Assembly (NCBI RefSeq): GCF_028583425.1
Contig: NC_072806.1
Location: 33,588,001-33,652,000, forward strand
Direction of reading: 5' to 3'
Source of the DNA: Eublepharis macularius
Lineage: Eukaryota; Chordata; Lepidosauria; Squamata; Eublepharidae
Length of the DNA stretch: 64,000 nucleotides
Part shown: positions 10,130-20,449 of the stretch, piece by piece
How positions within the stretch are numbered: position 1 is the first letter of the stretch
How the letters are laid out: each line of letters begins with the position of its first letter
Translations under genes and position numbers: made by a program
The notes under the pieces: generated by a model
What the model was told of the DNA's origin: nothing
The model's database searches: none
What the model saw: the letters and a program-made list of their open reading frames with translations, nothing else

Positions 10130-10835
10130 GTCCTCCAGACCTGGACAGCCCAGCCAACCCCAATCTTGTCAAATCTCAGAAGCTGTTCGGGGTTAGCATT
10201 GGTTAGTAATCAGATGGAAGCAGGAGTCATTTCGTAGAAAAAGAGCTGTAGGAACTCATTAGCATAACTCATTAGCGTATGCCACGCCCCTTTATGTCAC
10301 CAGAAATGTGTCGTATTAGCATAACTGATTTGCATATGCCCCACCCCCTGACCTCACCTATCCTGGCTGTTTTGGACCCAATCCTGGCCCTTCAGGGCCG
10401 AAATTGGGCCCAAAATGGCAAAAAGGGGCTGGAAATGGCTGGAAAAGGGCCCAAAATGGTCAGAATTGGGCCACTGCTGAGCAGGAGAGTGATCCACCAC
10501 CCATCAGAGGCCCGATCATGGCTGTTTTGGGACCAATCCTAGCTGTTTTAGGCCCAATCCTAGCCATTTGGGGCCTAATCCAGGCCAAAACAGACCCAAA
10601 ATTGCCAAAAATCAGGTGGGCAGGGCCACCTGACATGTGACCTCTTTGGAGAACTACCGGAACTGCGTTCCTGCACGTTCCCCCTCAAAATGAGCCCTGG
10701 ATGGAAGACTCCAGAAAAGAGCAGGGTTGCTATGCAGATACAAACAATGGCAAACCATCTCTGTTCATCTTATGCCTTGAAAATCCCAGCAGGGGCTGCC
10801 ATAAGTCAGTTACAACTTGACAGCACTTTCCACCA
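10130..10835 (+). repeat. 5S-rRNA-derived SINE split by a hAT-like insertion
   Basis: The left part (10130-10220) resembles the internal promoter region of 5S rRNA (aatcttgtcaaatctcagaagc, later ggttagtaat). The right part (10700-10835) is the body, gcaaaccatctctgttcatc, and a tail resembling the BovB 3' end (gccataagtcagttacaact then tgacagcac). The insertion at 10221-10699 interrupts it. Confidence 0.8.
10221..10699. mobile_element. Non-autonomous hAT-like element inside 5S SINE
   Basis: Flanked by the perfect 8-bp duplication gatggaag (10213-10220 and 10700-10707). The ends are caggagtcattt and aaaatgagccctg, imperfect inverted copies starting with CAGG. The interior repeats blocks such as ggcccaaaatgg and ccaatcctggctgttttgg. 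It encodes nothing recognisable. Confidence 0.82.
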
Positions 10836-11572
10836 CCAATAATATCTTCAATTGATAAGGACTGCAGAAACCCTTTTTTTTTAAAAAAAATTAAAATTAT
10901 TATTTTATTTGTGCAAAACAGAAAAAAAATTTAAAAGCAAACAGAAGGGGAAAAAAGAAAAAGAAAACAGTGCTGGCTACAAAAACACTATTGGCAAATC
11001 TATACATAGGTATCTACAAAAGATTTCCAAATGTCTAAAAATAAGTCCATTCGGAATTGCCTTCTATAAGGTCTTCAATCCCATGATTAACAGGAAATGG
11101 ACTTTTGTCTTTCCAATATTGAAGTGTAAGTCTTTTAGCAACTGCACAGAGAGTCCATTAGCACTGAGCATGAATTAGATTCCAAGAGACCGGCCAGTCG
11201 TTTAATAGTACATTAACATCCTCAAAAATAAACACGTTTTCTAACACAAAATTAAAAATAACTCCTCCCAAAAAGGACTGAATGACTAAACATGTCCAAA
11301 GCATATGCTTAAGAGATGTATTTTGGGAATTACACCACCAACAATTAAACACTGTGTTTAAACCTTCAGTGAAAAGATGCTGTGGTGTCCAATATACCCT
11401 AAACCTAACTTTTTGCTCAATGTCACAATTTAAGATCCATAGTAGCAACAGGTAGGCTTAAAGCCTTATAGCATTTCTTTAGCAAAACTGGATGCTCCAG
11501 ATTGTTCTTCCATTAATCTCTAAGGCTCTGAGTATCATATTTATTAACTGACCCCAAATATTTATATACAAA

Positions 11573-11819
11573 CAGGGCTTTTTTTCAGCTGGAACGCGGT
11601 GGAACGGAGTTGCGGTACCTCTTGAAAATGGTCACATGGCTGGTGGCCCCGCCCCCTGATCTCCAGACCGAGGGGAGTTTAGGTTGCCGAGCGGCGCAGA
11701 GGGAAATCTCAACTCCCCTCTGTCTGGAGATCAGGGGATGGGGCCACCAGCCATGTGACCATTTTCTCCGAGGGCAACCCACTGAGTTCCACCACTTCTT
11801 TTCCCAGAAAAAAACCCTG
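11573..11819 (-). mobile_element. hAT-like MITE, family A (CAGGGCTTTTTTTC), short form
   Basis: Ends CAGGGCTTTTTTTC and its complement, flanked by the perfect 8-bp duplication tatacaaa (11565-11572 and 11820-11827). The interior is an inverted repeat around tctccagaccgaggggagtt. It lies inside L1 sequence, so it inserted later than the L1. Confidence 0.9.
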
Positions 11820-12109
11820 TATACAAATATTGTAGATTTTGCTTTCTGTATTGATTTAATAAGAAGCTCCAAAAATTGGGAGTATTCTAAAGCACTCAAA
11901 GCTGCCAGACCATATGTGGACACCAACAAATGTTGTAATTGTAAATATTGCCATTCAGCAGAAGTTGGCAAAACATATCTAGACCTCAGTTGGAAAAATG
12001 ACAAGAACTCATCATTATTACCTATCAATTGATCTTAAGTAAAAATTCCCTTATCCATCCAAACCTTCTATAAGAAAGATTTCTTCCTAGTTTTTAAATT
12101 TGACCATAA

Positions 12110-12456
12110 TTTTGTTGGCAGGTAATTTACTCAGGAAGGTGGGTTTGGGCTGAGTCATCATGTAAGAGTTTCCCAGGGTATGGAATGCTAATGGAGGGAG
12201 GCTTCACTGTATCTTGAGGAGGTTCTTTTGCATATGCCTCAGCCCAAACTCACCTTCCTTAGTAGACATAAATTACCTGCCAACATCTTCTCCACACTGT
12301 GACACTGAGAGATCTCTGTCTTTTGGTGCTACACCTCTGAAGATGCCAGTCACAGCTGCTGGTGAAACGTCAGGAACTACAATGCCAAGACCACGGCTAT
12401 ACAGCCCGGAAAATCCACAACAACCATTGTTCTCCAGCCGCAAAATCCTTCAACAA
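12110..12456 (+). mobile_element. Penelope-like element 3' fragment
   Basis: Shares with the element at 5477 the sequence from ggcttcactgtatcttgagg through cagctgctggtgaaacgtca, then ggaactacaatgccaagacc, then a fuller terminus ending ccttcaaca. Its left half folds: ggcaggtaatttactcagg pairs with ttagtagacataaattacctgcc. Boundaries are approximate. Confidence 0.72.
12325..12385 (+). ncRNA. Hammerhead-ribozyme-like motif in Penelope fragment
   Basis: CTGAAGA lies at 12337-12343 and GAAACGTC at 12364-12371. Helix II (GCCAGT with GCTGGT) differs from the 6003 copy but still pairs through G-U wobbles. Helix I CCT/AGG is kept. Confidence 0.6.
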
Positions 12457-12789
12457 TATAGCTTTAGGGTTGCCCATCGATCCAAATCTAAAGATATATT
12501 AGAGATCAGTTTATTAAAATTCAACAAAGTCATGTCCTTAATATTCCTCGGGATCAATATTCCAAGGTAAGTAATAGCATCTGGACACCACAGAAAATGT
12601 CCCTCAGTAATCATGCTGTGTGAAATATTGTCTCCCAATGGCATCAATACTGATTTTGTCCAATTAACTGAATAACCAGACAGATCACCAAAATTATTTA
12701 TCAAACTCATTAATTCAGGAATGGAAGACTGAGGTTCTCAAATAAATAATAGAAGGTCATCTGTTTTTTTGGCCTTTGAGGGAGGATTC

Positions 12790-13010
12790 AGTGGGGCCAG
12801 GCCCAGAAGCAACCACTACACCCTCACACACACCCTCACACCCACACTTTCGAAGCTACTGGATGACTTTGATCCACTCACACATTCTCAGCCTAACCTA
12901 CCTCTCAGGGTTGTTGTGAGGATAAGATGGAGAAAAGGAGAATGATGTAAGTTGCTTTGAGTCCCCCTTGTGGAGAAAGGGAATGTATAATGAAGTAAAT
13001 TTAAAATGAT
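12790..13010 (+). repeat. Degraded SINE with core-type body
   Basis: Contains ctcagcctaacctacctctc then agggttgttgtgaggataag and a gtaagttgctttgagtcccc end, the common 3' portion of squamate tRNA-headed SINEs. Head lost. Confidence 0.55.
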
Positions 13011-13236
13011 AGGTGAAGATGGGGTGAGGGGCAGATGAAAGGTATTTAGTGGGTTTGAAGGAGAGACGGATGTAGGGAAAGGGGAGCACACGGAGGCTGC
13101 CAGGAGGAGGGAAGGAGGAAACGAGGAAACAGCATGGGGAAGGGGATATGAGGAAAGCGAAGTACTCTGCCCAAGTTCTTGCAGATTCCCCCCCATATAA
13201 CTGGGCCCAGCTCAGCAGGCACCACACAACTGGGCC

Positions 13237-13550
13237 CAGGGCTTTTTTTCTGGGAAAAGAGGTGGTGGAACTCAGGACCGCACAGTGACATCACTTTGGG
13301 TCAGTTGGAACAAAGGGGGAGTTTTTTAAAGTTTAAATCGCCCTCAGCGAAAATGGTCACATGGTCGGTGGCCCCGTTCCCTGATCTCCAGACAGAGGGG
13401 AGTTTAGATTGCCCTCTATGCCAGTGGCGCAGAGGGCAATCTAAACTCCCCTCCGCCTGGAGATCAGGGGGCGGGGCCACCGACCATGTGACCATTTTCA
13501 AGAGGTGACGGAACTCTGTTCCACTGTGTTCCTGCTGAAAAAAAGCCCTG
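13237..13550 (+). mobile_element. hAT-like MITE, family A, long form
   Basis: Ends CAGGGCTTTTTTTC and complement, with the perfect 8-bp duplication actgggcc (13229-13236 and 13551-13558). The left arm includes a gcacagtgacatcactttgg segment missing from the short forms. The rest is an inverted repeat of cagaggggagtttagattgc. Confidence 0.93.
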
Positions 13551-13554
13551 ACTG

Positions 13555-13998
13555 GGCCAAAGAGGAGAGGCTGCTGGGGGGAGGAGGTGGAAAGGTAAAA
13601 GCAGGGGGGCCCGAAGGAGAGAAGGAAGCATTAAAAGAGGGGACGCTATAGGAGCAAGGAAGGGAAAGAGGATGGGGTGAGGAAAAGAAAATAAGATCCT
13701 GCCCCCCGCAAGTCTTTGCGGGTGCCCAATTGTATGACTCTAATACCCAGATTCCCAATCTGCTATGGAAGGTTGCTAGGTCACATCCTCTCATCCATAC
13801 CTATTTCACATGGTTGTTGTGAGGATAAAGTAGTGGACAGGAAAAAAATGGGATCTGCTTTAGTTGTCCCCTCTATAGTTGTGTTGGACTAGGCGACTCA
13901 GCATGCCTTGGACATTTGTGGGGGGGCACTGCATGTCTCTGTGTGTATATGTAACTCTGGCTAAGTAAGCTGCTTCTCTTTGTATCCACAGACCCGCA
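13555..13998. other. Mostly unassigned; SINE tail near 13800
   Basis: Purine-rich sequence, then a SINE-tail-like piece at about 13795-13865 (cacatggttgttgtgaggat). Nothing else recognised. Confidence 0.45.
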
Positions 13999-14440
13999 CA
14001 GGTTTGCCAGGTCCCTTGACTCCCCCGGCGGGAGATTGGGAGCCCAGCATATACCTTGCTGTGCTCCCGGCTTGTGCAATGATGTCATTTCCAGGAAGTG
14101 ACATCATTGTGTGGGGTCAAAGGGCGGCTGCAAGTGCTCTCATGGGCTGGATTGCCCCACTGCAGGGTACGATTCAGCCTAAAACAGGCCTACTGCAGGG
14201 CACATTTTGGCTCAAATCCAGCCGCTGTGGGCGCAGCAGCGTGCTGCGCCACCTGAGGGCACACTGCACCACCCCCGGGGTGCCCCAGGGAGCGCACCCC
14301 CCCAAGTAAGTGACATCACTTCCCAGAAGTGATGTCATTGCACCACCATGGAAGCATGTGTGCTTTGTGCTGAAACATTCAAGAAGGTGAATGCCAGGTC
14401 CCCCTCTCACCAGGAGGGCAAAGGGACCCGGCAACCCTAA
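13999..14440. mobile_element. hAT-like element, TAGGGTTGCCAG family, diverged
   Basis: Left end aggtttgccaggtccc, right end gggacccggcaacccta; interior contains paired blocks caatgatgtcatttccagg and cacttcccagaagtgatgtc. Composition and ends match the elements at 1435 and 42483. No convincing 8-bp duplication, so it is probably older. Confidence 0.65.
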
Positions 14441-14444
14441 CTTG

Positions 14445-15421
14445 AGATCAAGACTTGAATACAAAGCAGGGGGCGGGGTAAAGAAATGCATGTAGGTCAC
14501 AGAAGGAAGAGAACAAAATGAAGGAGACGAAAATGTGGGAAAGAGGGAGGAGATGTCAGTCCTTGGCATTTCAATCCCAGAGCCCCTCACAAGCGAGCAT
14601 GCCGCTGTCTTGGTTAAGGTAACTTCATTAAGGATCTATCAGTACAAGGTCTTTAAGATAGTCATTGGCAGAAGCGATCATTCAAACAGAGACTAACTAG
14701 AACATCTCAGAGCTTTGTGAGAGTCAATAAGAGCATTTTAGACACAGCACAGCGTTCGGTCATTTTTGCCTGTGAGAATCGCTACATGTTTCATTACGCA
14801 TCTGGCCTCCAGGGCCATTCCCTGCTAGAAATGAAAGTACGTATTTATAACTGATAACCAAACCCTCCTGCGTCCAGCACAGTGCGCATTCATGACTCAG
14901 TAGAAGCTGCAAACTAAAAGTATAGCCGGCAAAACACATATACATGAATGGCAAGGAGGTGCGCCTTCCTGACAGAGGAATCGAAGTAGAAAGGAAGGAA
15001 GGGTTGTTTCACTTTGCAAGACCTGCCTGAGCAGACAAAACTATGGAGCTGGGTGAGAAGGAAGGGAGACGGAAACAGTCTGCTGGAAACAGGAACTGGA
15101 TAAGAGGCTGCAGTCTGGCAATTCCTGCAGCAGCAGCAGCAGCAGCAGCAGCAGGGGGCTTGATGGTCTTGTCTTGCTCCAATGCTGGCCTGGTTGATGG
15201 GCTTAGCATCATCTTCTGATAAGCAAGTGTTTGACTCGACCTCTTTCTAGTAAACTCTGCAGAAAAGCAGGGGGGGGGGACGAGGGGCTGCCTGACTGTG
15301 CTCTGCCTCCCCTGAGCCCCTAGTGGCTGCAGTGAAGAACTACACAAAAAGTAAAATAAATGGAAATGCATTCGCTAAATGCAGCCTGACTCTGGCTTCG
15401 TAGGCCCTGGAGGTGAATTCA
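14445..15421. other. Unassigned, with (CAG)n at 15127-15154
   Basis: No recognised gene. A (CAG)9-like tract lies at 15127-15154. The minus-strand frame over it reads poly-alanine, but nothing else supports coding. Confidence 0.5.
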
Positions 15422-15623
15422 GAGCCAAGCTACAAGTGACGCCGAACACAGGTTGGACACTTGTCAGCTTCCCTCAAGTTTTGATGGGAAATGCAGGCGT
15501 CCTGGTTTTAGAGCTTGGCTCTCCATTACAGCTGCAAGACCAGGATGCCTACATTTCCCATCAAAACTTGAGGGAAGCTGACTAGTGTCCGACCTGTGTC
15601 AGGCATCACTTGGAGCTTGGCTC
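15422..15623. mobile_element. Palindromic element, family B (GAGCCAAGCTACAAGTGACG ends)
   Basis: About 200 bp, near-perfect inverted repeat: cttccctcaagttttgatgg on the left returns as catcaaaacttgagggaag on the right, and the ends are gagccaagctacaagtgacg and its complement. Other copies at 17003 and 49471. No open frame. Confidence 0.85.
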
Positions 15624-15624
15624 T

Positions 15625-16434
15625 GAGTCTCCTGAATGTTGCATCCCCAGTTCCGCCACCCTCCCATTGACAGATGGAGTTTGTCAAAGCCCCCGTTTGT
15701 CAAGCTCAATGCTGCTTTCCAGGATCTCAGGCACGCCCTGCTGCCCCTAGATGCTCTCGGCTTGAGAGGGCTTGAACAGGGACTGTTCTGAGATCTCAGC
15801 ATGTGCCCTCAATAAATAGAGACCTTACCATGACTGCTCCACATAGGACTGCCGAATGCATAGCCTGAAGAGTGTTCCATAACTGTTTCTCTTACCCGTA
15901 ATTTAAAATAAATGCTTATCATGGAATTGTTATGTGCAATTACAATGGAATAATTAAAAATCCAGAAATTTCCAGAGACTGTGTGTTTATGATATCCGAC
16001 AGTTCGTTTTCACAACAGAAAATCTAACTGGAATTTCTCTTCTTGCGTGACTGAAGTTGCAATCCTCAGAACTCATTCTTGGGAGTAAGTTCAATTCAAT
16101 AAAATTGGAGTTACGTCTGAGTAGACCTGCTTAGGCTTGCTGTTTGACTCATTCACATACGTAGAAGACTGCAGCCAAGCACTCTTTTCCCTTGCACTAA
16201 GAAGGCAGCACAGGGGCTGAAACTTGTAAAAAGTGATTCTTCGGATTAACACTTGCTTTTAATTCCTTGAGGGTTATGTATATAGCCTTCTCTTGGAGGA
16301 AGATGAATATGATTTTGGGAATTTGGGAAGGGCATTGTGCCTCCTCTCATGTTTCAGATGACACGTAACTAGTCCTCAAGAGCCTGGCTCAATGGTTGTA
16401 CACACACTGTGGCTAAACAATTCAATAAGAATAA
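15625..16434. other. Unassigned, with one short palindromic repeat
   Basis: A short palindromic repeat lies at about 16069-16142 (cttgggagtaagttcaattc, then ggagttacgtctgagtagac). The rest is not recognised. Confidence 0.5.
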
Positions 16435-16439
16435 ATCCC

Positions 16440-16765
16440 TTTGCTTAAATGTGTTTGTGCCAGGCTATTGATCTTGTCAGATCTCAGCTGTTAAGGGGTT
16501 GCCATAAGTCAACTCTGACTTGAGGGCAGGATTTCATTTAGCCCTGACCTGGATAGCCCAGGTGAGCCTGATCTCATCAGATCTCAGCTGCTAAGCAGTG
16601 TCGGCCTTGGTTACTAATTGGATGGTAGACCTTCAACGAAGACCAGAGTTGCATAGGCAAGCAATGGCAACCCACCTCTGCCAGTCTCTTGCCAGGAAAA
16701 CCCCATCAGGGGTTGCCTTAATTCAACTATGGCTTGAGGGCAGGATTTCATTTCATAGCTAGCAA
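16440..16765 (+). repeat. Two 5S-rRNA-derived SINEs in tandem
   Basis: 16440-16525 is a copy with an internal deletion (gatcttgtcagatctcagctg joined to the ggttgccataagtcaactct tail). 16543-16765 is nearly full: the 5S-like segment (gatctcatcagatctcagct, then ggttactaattggatggtag), the gcaatggcaacccacctctg body and the BovB-like tail. Confidence 0.82.
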
Positions 16766-16963
16766 GCCTTCCGTAAGGGGCTTCAAAGATATGTATGGAA
16801 ATCAAGACATTTCCTCATAAACAACACATTTCCATAAGGTTCTGTCTAGGCATATTTTAATTGTCTATAAGATGTTCCGTTCTTTGATCATATAGAAAAT
16901 AATAGTTCCTTACCTGGATTGAAAATCTTTAACATGTATGTAAATATGTAAGTTTAATTTAGG

Positions 16964-16964
<1 letters not shown>

Positions 16965-17002
<38 letters not shown>
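16965..17002. repeat. (GA)n microsatellite
   Basis: Uninterrupted GA dinucleotides abutting a family B element. Confidence 0.95.
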
Positions 17003-17005
<3 letters not shown>

Positions 17006-17232
17006 AAGCCACAAGTGATGCCTGACACAGGTTGGACGCTTGTCAACTTCCCTCAAGTTTTGATGGGAAATGTAGGCAGCTTGGCGGAATGTTGGACAAG
17101 TGACAGTTGAAAAGTCCATTGGACAGCAGTCGGAGAGCCAAGCTGCAAGACCAGGATGCCTACATTTCCCATCAAAACTTGAGGGGAGTTGACAAGTGTC
17201 CAACTAGTGTCAAGCATCACTTGTGGCTTAGC
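17003..17232. mobile_element. Palindromic element, family B
   Basis: Ends gctaagccacaagtgatg and catcacttgtggcttagc are inverted copies; the interior has the same inverted tcaagttttgatgggaaatg blocks as the copy at 15422. Microsatellites abut it on both sides. Confidence 0.82.
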
Positions 17233-17233
17233 C

Positions 17234-17320
17234 CATAGATATAGATATAGATATAGATATAGATATAGATATAGATATAGATATAGATATAGATATAGAT
17301 ATAGATATAGATATAGATAT
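17234..17320. repeat. (ATATAG)n hexanucleotide microsatellite
   Basis: Uninterrupted atagat units directly after the family B element. Confidence 0.97.
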
Positions 17321-17324
17321 GCTT

Positions 17325-17726
17325 ATACTTTGTACTACCAAGTTGGATACTGCTAATATTCTCTCTGAACATGTACTTATACAACCAGCTGTTTCTTCTT
17401 GTACTTCAGAAAGCTATGTTGTATTGCTTGTTGTTTTACACTGTTATCTTACTGTATTTTCGTGGGTTTTACAGTTTTAATAAAAAAATTTCAACAACAA
17501 CAAAAAGAACAGTATAAAGTAATTGGTAACATTTTGTTATTTTTAATTATTTTTAAGGAACAACTTTCTTAAATAACAAGGGAGGTGCTCTGATGGAACA
17601 GGCTGGTGGACTCTCTAGTTGCGCATCCAGCCTCACACAGAGGCCAATCTGGTCCCTCTTTCTGAGGCTGCTCCCTAGCACAAGCATTTGGAGGCTGACT
17701 CCATTGAATGTGGATATTCTACTTAA
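17325..17726. other. Possible LINE 3' end, otherwise unassigned
   Basis: The piece ending ttacagttttaataaaaaaa then tttcaacaacaacaaaaa (about 17420-17507) resembles a LINE 3' UTR with an A-rich tail; family uncertain. The rest is unassigned. Confidence 0.35.
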
Positions 17727-17910
17727 GTCCAAGCTACAAGTGAGGAATGACCCTTGAACGGCAAGTGAACAGACTCACGTGTATTCCTCCCTGTTCACTT
17801 CCGCTCCACTTGATCACGGAGCGCAAGTGGAGCACAAGTGAACAGGGAGGAATACACGTGAGTCTGTTCACTTGCCGTTCAAGGGTCATTCCTCACTTGT
17901 AGCCTGGCCC
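17727..17910. mobile_element. Palindromic element, family C
   Basis: Ends tccaagctacaagtgagg and cctcacttgtagcctggccc; internal inverted blocks around cacgtgtattcctccctgtt and gggaggaatacacgtgagtc. Confidence 0.82.
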
Positions 17911-18424
17911 TTATTCAGCATCATGGTGAGTAGCCATTGGTGTATGTGGCCTTCAGGAATCGCTCTCACCCCCATTTAAAGCAATCCATGCTTGTAGCTG
18001 TTGGGATTTAGCAAGTATTTCCATTCCAGTCATGAAAGAGTTAAACTATTTGTGTTTCTAAGTTAGTAAACTTATTTGCATGTAACCACTTAGGCCTGGA
18101 ATAAGGATTCCCGCCAAGGAAAGGGGAGTCACTAGTCTTAATGAAGTAGAATTAGGGCTTTCTATTGGGCAACCTGTTTATTGGGGGGGGGCAATTCAGT
18201 GATGCTAAATACTGATGCTTTATTGCTCTTTGTCTCACTTGTTTTCATAGTCTCTCTCAGCTTTTCTAGCAAGATGTAGTCAGTTTGGCAGTTTATTATT
18301 TTTCATCCAATGTAACCCTATTTTTCCTTTAGTAAAGTATTCTTATAGAGCTATACTGGAGTGTGTCTGTTCTTGCTAATTCCAACGCGCAATCTTTGCA
18401 TTAATAACTCTGCTAATTTCCAAC
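17911..18424. other. Unassigned intergenic DNA
   Basis: No recognised feature. Confidence 0.4.
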
Positions 18425-18600
18425 AGTAACCCTGTCCAATCTTGTTAGATCTCAGAAGATAAGTAGGATCTGCCTTGGGTAATACTTGAATGGGTGACTG
18501 CAAAAGGAGTCCAGGGTTGCTACAAAGAGGTGGGCAATGGTAAACCACTTCTGTTCATCTCTTGTTTTGAAAACCCCATGGGGTCGCTGTTGGAAGAGGA
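18425..18600 (+). repeat. 5S-rRNA-derived SINE
   Basis: 5S-like block caatcttgttagatctcaga, then gggtaatacttgaatgggtg, followed by gggcaatggtaaaccacttc. Confidence 0.75.
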
Positions 18601-18604
18601 AGAT

Positions 18605-19124
18605 TCAGCATTGTCCCTTTCCTCATATTTCAGAGGGGGACAAACCAAAGAGCTAGAAAGATAAGAGAGGTCAGGGCACTCTGTTTACTGTTTACTGCTC
18701 TGACTATCCTTTGATATGTAGATTGCTATTCTCAGGATTGCCTCCTCCTGACTTTCTCCCTTTCACCTTCTTCTCTTCCTGGCTTTGTTCCAGGCAACAC
18801 CTCTCACCTTCCCCTCCCTCCACCTTGGAAGCAAGGATGCAGGACTTGTCCTAGCATCCATGCCCATCCTTTGATTAGATAGGTAGTTAGGATCTGTCTC
18901 TCCTCCTTTCCTATCAGAGTATGGAGTTCCCACAGTAAAGAACTCTTATTTCCTTTCTAAATATAAACAAGTGTATGTTTTGTTATTTTCTCTCCTGCAC
19001 ACACACCAGTCAGCAGAACCAGCTCACAACCACCTATAATCATGCTTCCTCTGCTAAACGATAGATGCTGCTAACAGCCAAAACATGGATTCTTTTAATT
19101 AGGTTTCTGGGGCCAACCTATGAT
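18605..19124. other. Unassigned intergenic DNA
   Basis: No recognised feature. Confidence 0.4.
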
Positions 19125-19390
19125 TTATTTATCAATTGCCACAAGTTGACTGTGACTTGATGGCCACAACCGCCATGCTTGTGGCCCTCTCTACATCCAC
19201 TGGCAATGAATGCCACAATTTAATTGCTTGTTGAGTAAAAAAGTACCTCTTTTTGTCCATCCTCAATCTATTACCCATTAACTTCATTGCATGCCCCAAA
19301 GTTTCCTTATGGTGGGAGGGGGAGAATACATTCTCATCAGAATGTATTCTATTTAAGCACCTTGCTATGTTCACTCAAAATATTTGAAGG
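19125..19390 (-). mobile_element. CR1-like LINE fragment
   Basis: The minus-strand frame at 19132-19374 reads LMGNRLRMDKKRYFFTQQAI followed by KLWHSLPVDVE, like the C-terminal end of CR1-type reverse transcriptases (FFTxRVVKxWNxLPxEV). Confidence 0.6.
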
Positions 19391-19883
19391 AGAATTTTTT
19401 CAGGATCACTGAATCAAGATCAAGGTGAGCGCAAAAAATCCATCTGGAAAAGCCAGGGGAAATCTCGGGCAAACATAGCAAGTGAGTCAAGTATGTGGAG
19501 TGCGGGTCGCCAATGCATTTGGGGTGCACCAAATGCCACTGTTTGAACCATCCATTTTCTCGTTCTAAAAAAAGAATATCTCCTTCATCATAGCACAGAT
19601 GAAAATAGAACCATGCAGCTCTTTTCATACCCAAGTCCCTGCCTTAATTTCAAGGTTGCAACCAGCATTGGGAGGGGAGGGGGACATTTCCAGACAGAGC
19701 TTTGCCCAGTGGCAAAACTAGTGATTCCCTTACAAGGAGTATAAACTTCTAGAGTCCTCTCTCATGAAACCAAGATGATGATGTCTATTTGGGGAGTTTA
19801 TGAATCGTTGGCCTCTGAAATATATAACTTGTAAGAGAAGTTATTTTTAAGTTCAGAAAGTGTCGTCCACTTATAATAAAACC

Positions 19884-20290
19884 GGAGGAGTTAGCCATGT
19901 TAGTCTGTAGTAGCAAAATAGTAAAGTCCAGTAGCACCTTTAAGATTAACCAACTTTATTGTTGCATAAGCTTTCTAGAACCACAGCTCTCTTCATCGGA
20001 TGCATCACCAGCTTTCGAGAACCACAGCTCTCTTCGTCAGATGCATCGCCAGCTTTTGAGAACCACAGCTCTCTTTGTCAGATGCATCATCAGCTTTCGA
20101 GAACCACAGCTCTCTTCGTCAAATGTATCACCAGCTTTTGAGAACCAAAGCTCTCTTTGTCAGTGCATCTGACAAAGAGAGCTGGGGTTCTCGAAAACTG
20201 ACTATGCATCTGACGAAGAGAGCTGAGGTTCTCGACAGCTTATACTACAATAAAGTTAGTCTTAAAGGTGCTACTGGACTCTTTACTATT
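19884..20290. mobile_element. Family D element with internal 41-bp tandem array
   Basis: Starts ggaggagttagccatgttag and ends with its partner, cttaaaggtgctactggact; the ends are partly inverted. Inside, five exact 41-bp units (19969-20173) each carry the complement of a hammerhead-like core. Two sense-orientation cores follow (about 20165-20240), both with damaged GAAA boxes or stems. Confidence 0.8.
19969..20173 (-). repeat. 5 x 41-bp tandem array of hammerhead-like core
   Basis: Units start at 19969, 20010, 20051, 20092 and 20133, an exact 41-bp period. Each reads agctttcgagaaccacagct then ctcttcgtcagatgcatc, with a few substitutions. On the minus strand each has GCATCTGACGAAG, a helix II and a GAAAGCT block. 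Confidence 0.85.
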
Positions 20291-20329
20291 ATAATAAAAC
20301 CTTCACATTAATATCTTTGTACAATGTTT

Positions 20330-20445
20330 TTAAATGTTTAATACAAAATGTTTTAAATGTTTTAATGTTGCTATCCGCCCTGAGCCTGCTTGCGGGGAGG
20401 GTGGAATATAAATACGATAAAATAAATAATAAATAAATAAATTAA
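20330..20445 (+). repeat. L2/CR1-type LINE 3' tail
   Basis: ccgccctgagcctgcttgcg then gggagggtggaatataaata and an aataaata-rich end; the same tail follows the L2-like copy at 30540. Confidence 0.65.
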
Positions 20446-20449
20446 CTGA

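Larger units (their letters stand above)
10880..12725 (-). mobile_element. L1-type LINE remnant, interrupted twice
   Basis: Minus-strand pieces look like degraded L1 reverse transcriptase: 12450-12710 encodes LINNFGDLSGYSVNWTKS and, further on, YLGILIPRNIKDM; 11158-11448 encodes CWWCNSQNTSLKHMLWTC, as in the distal L1 ORF2. The order along the minus strand fits one element. A hAT-like element (11573-11819) and a Penelope-like fragment (about 12110-12456) interrupt it. Stops and gaps show it is dead. Confidence 0.72.

Noticed and set aside
11610..12032. 140-codon frame near the L1 remnant
   Set aside because: Crosses a MITE boundary and reads L1 in the wrong orientation.
15009..15371. Frame with an alanine run over (CAG)n
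   Set aside because: The run is the microsatellite read on the minus strand; flanks show no protein family or splice sites.
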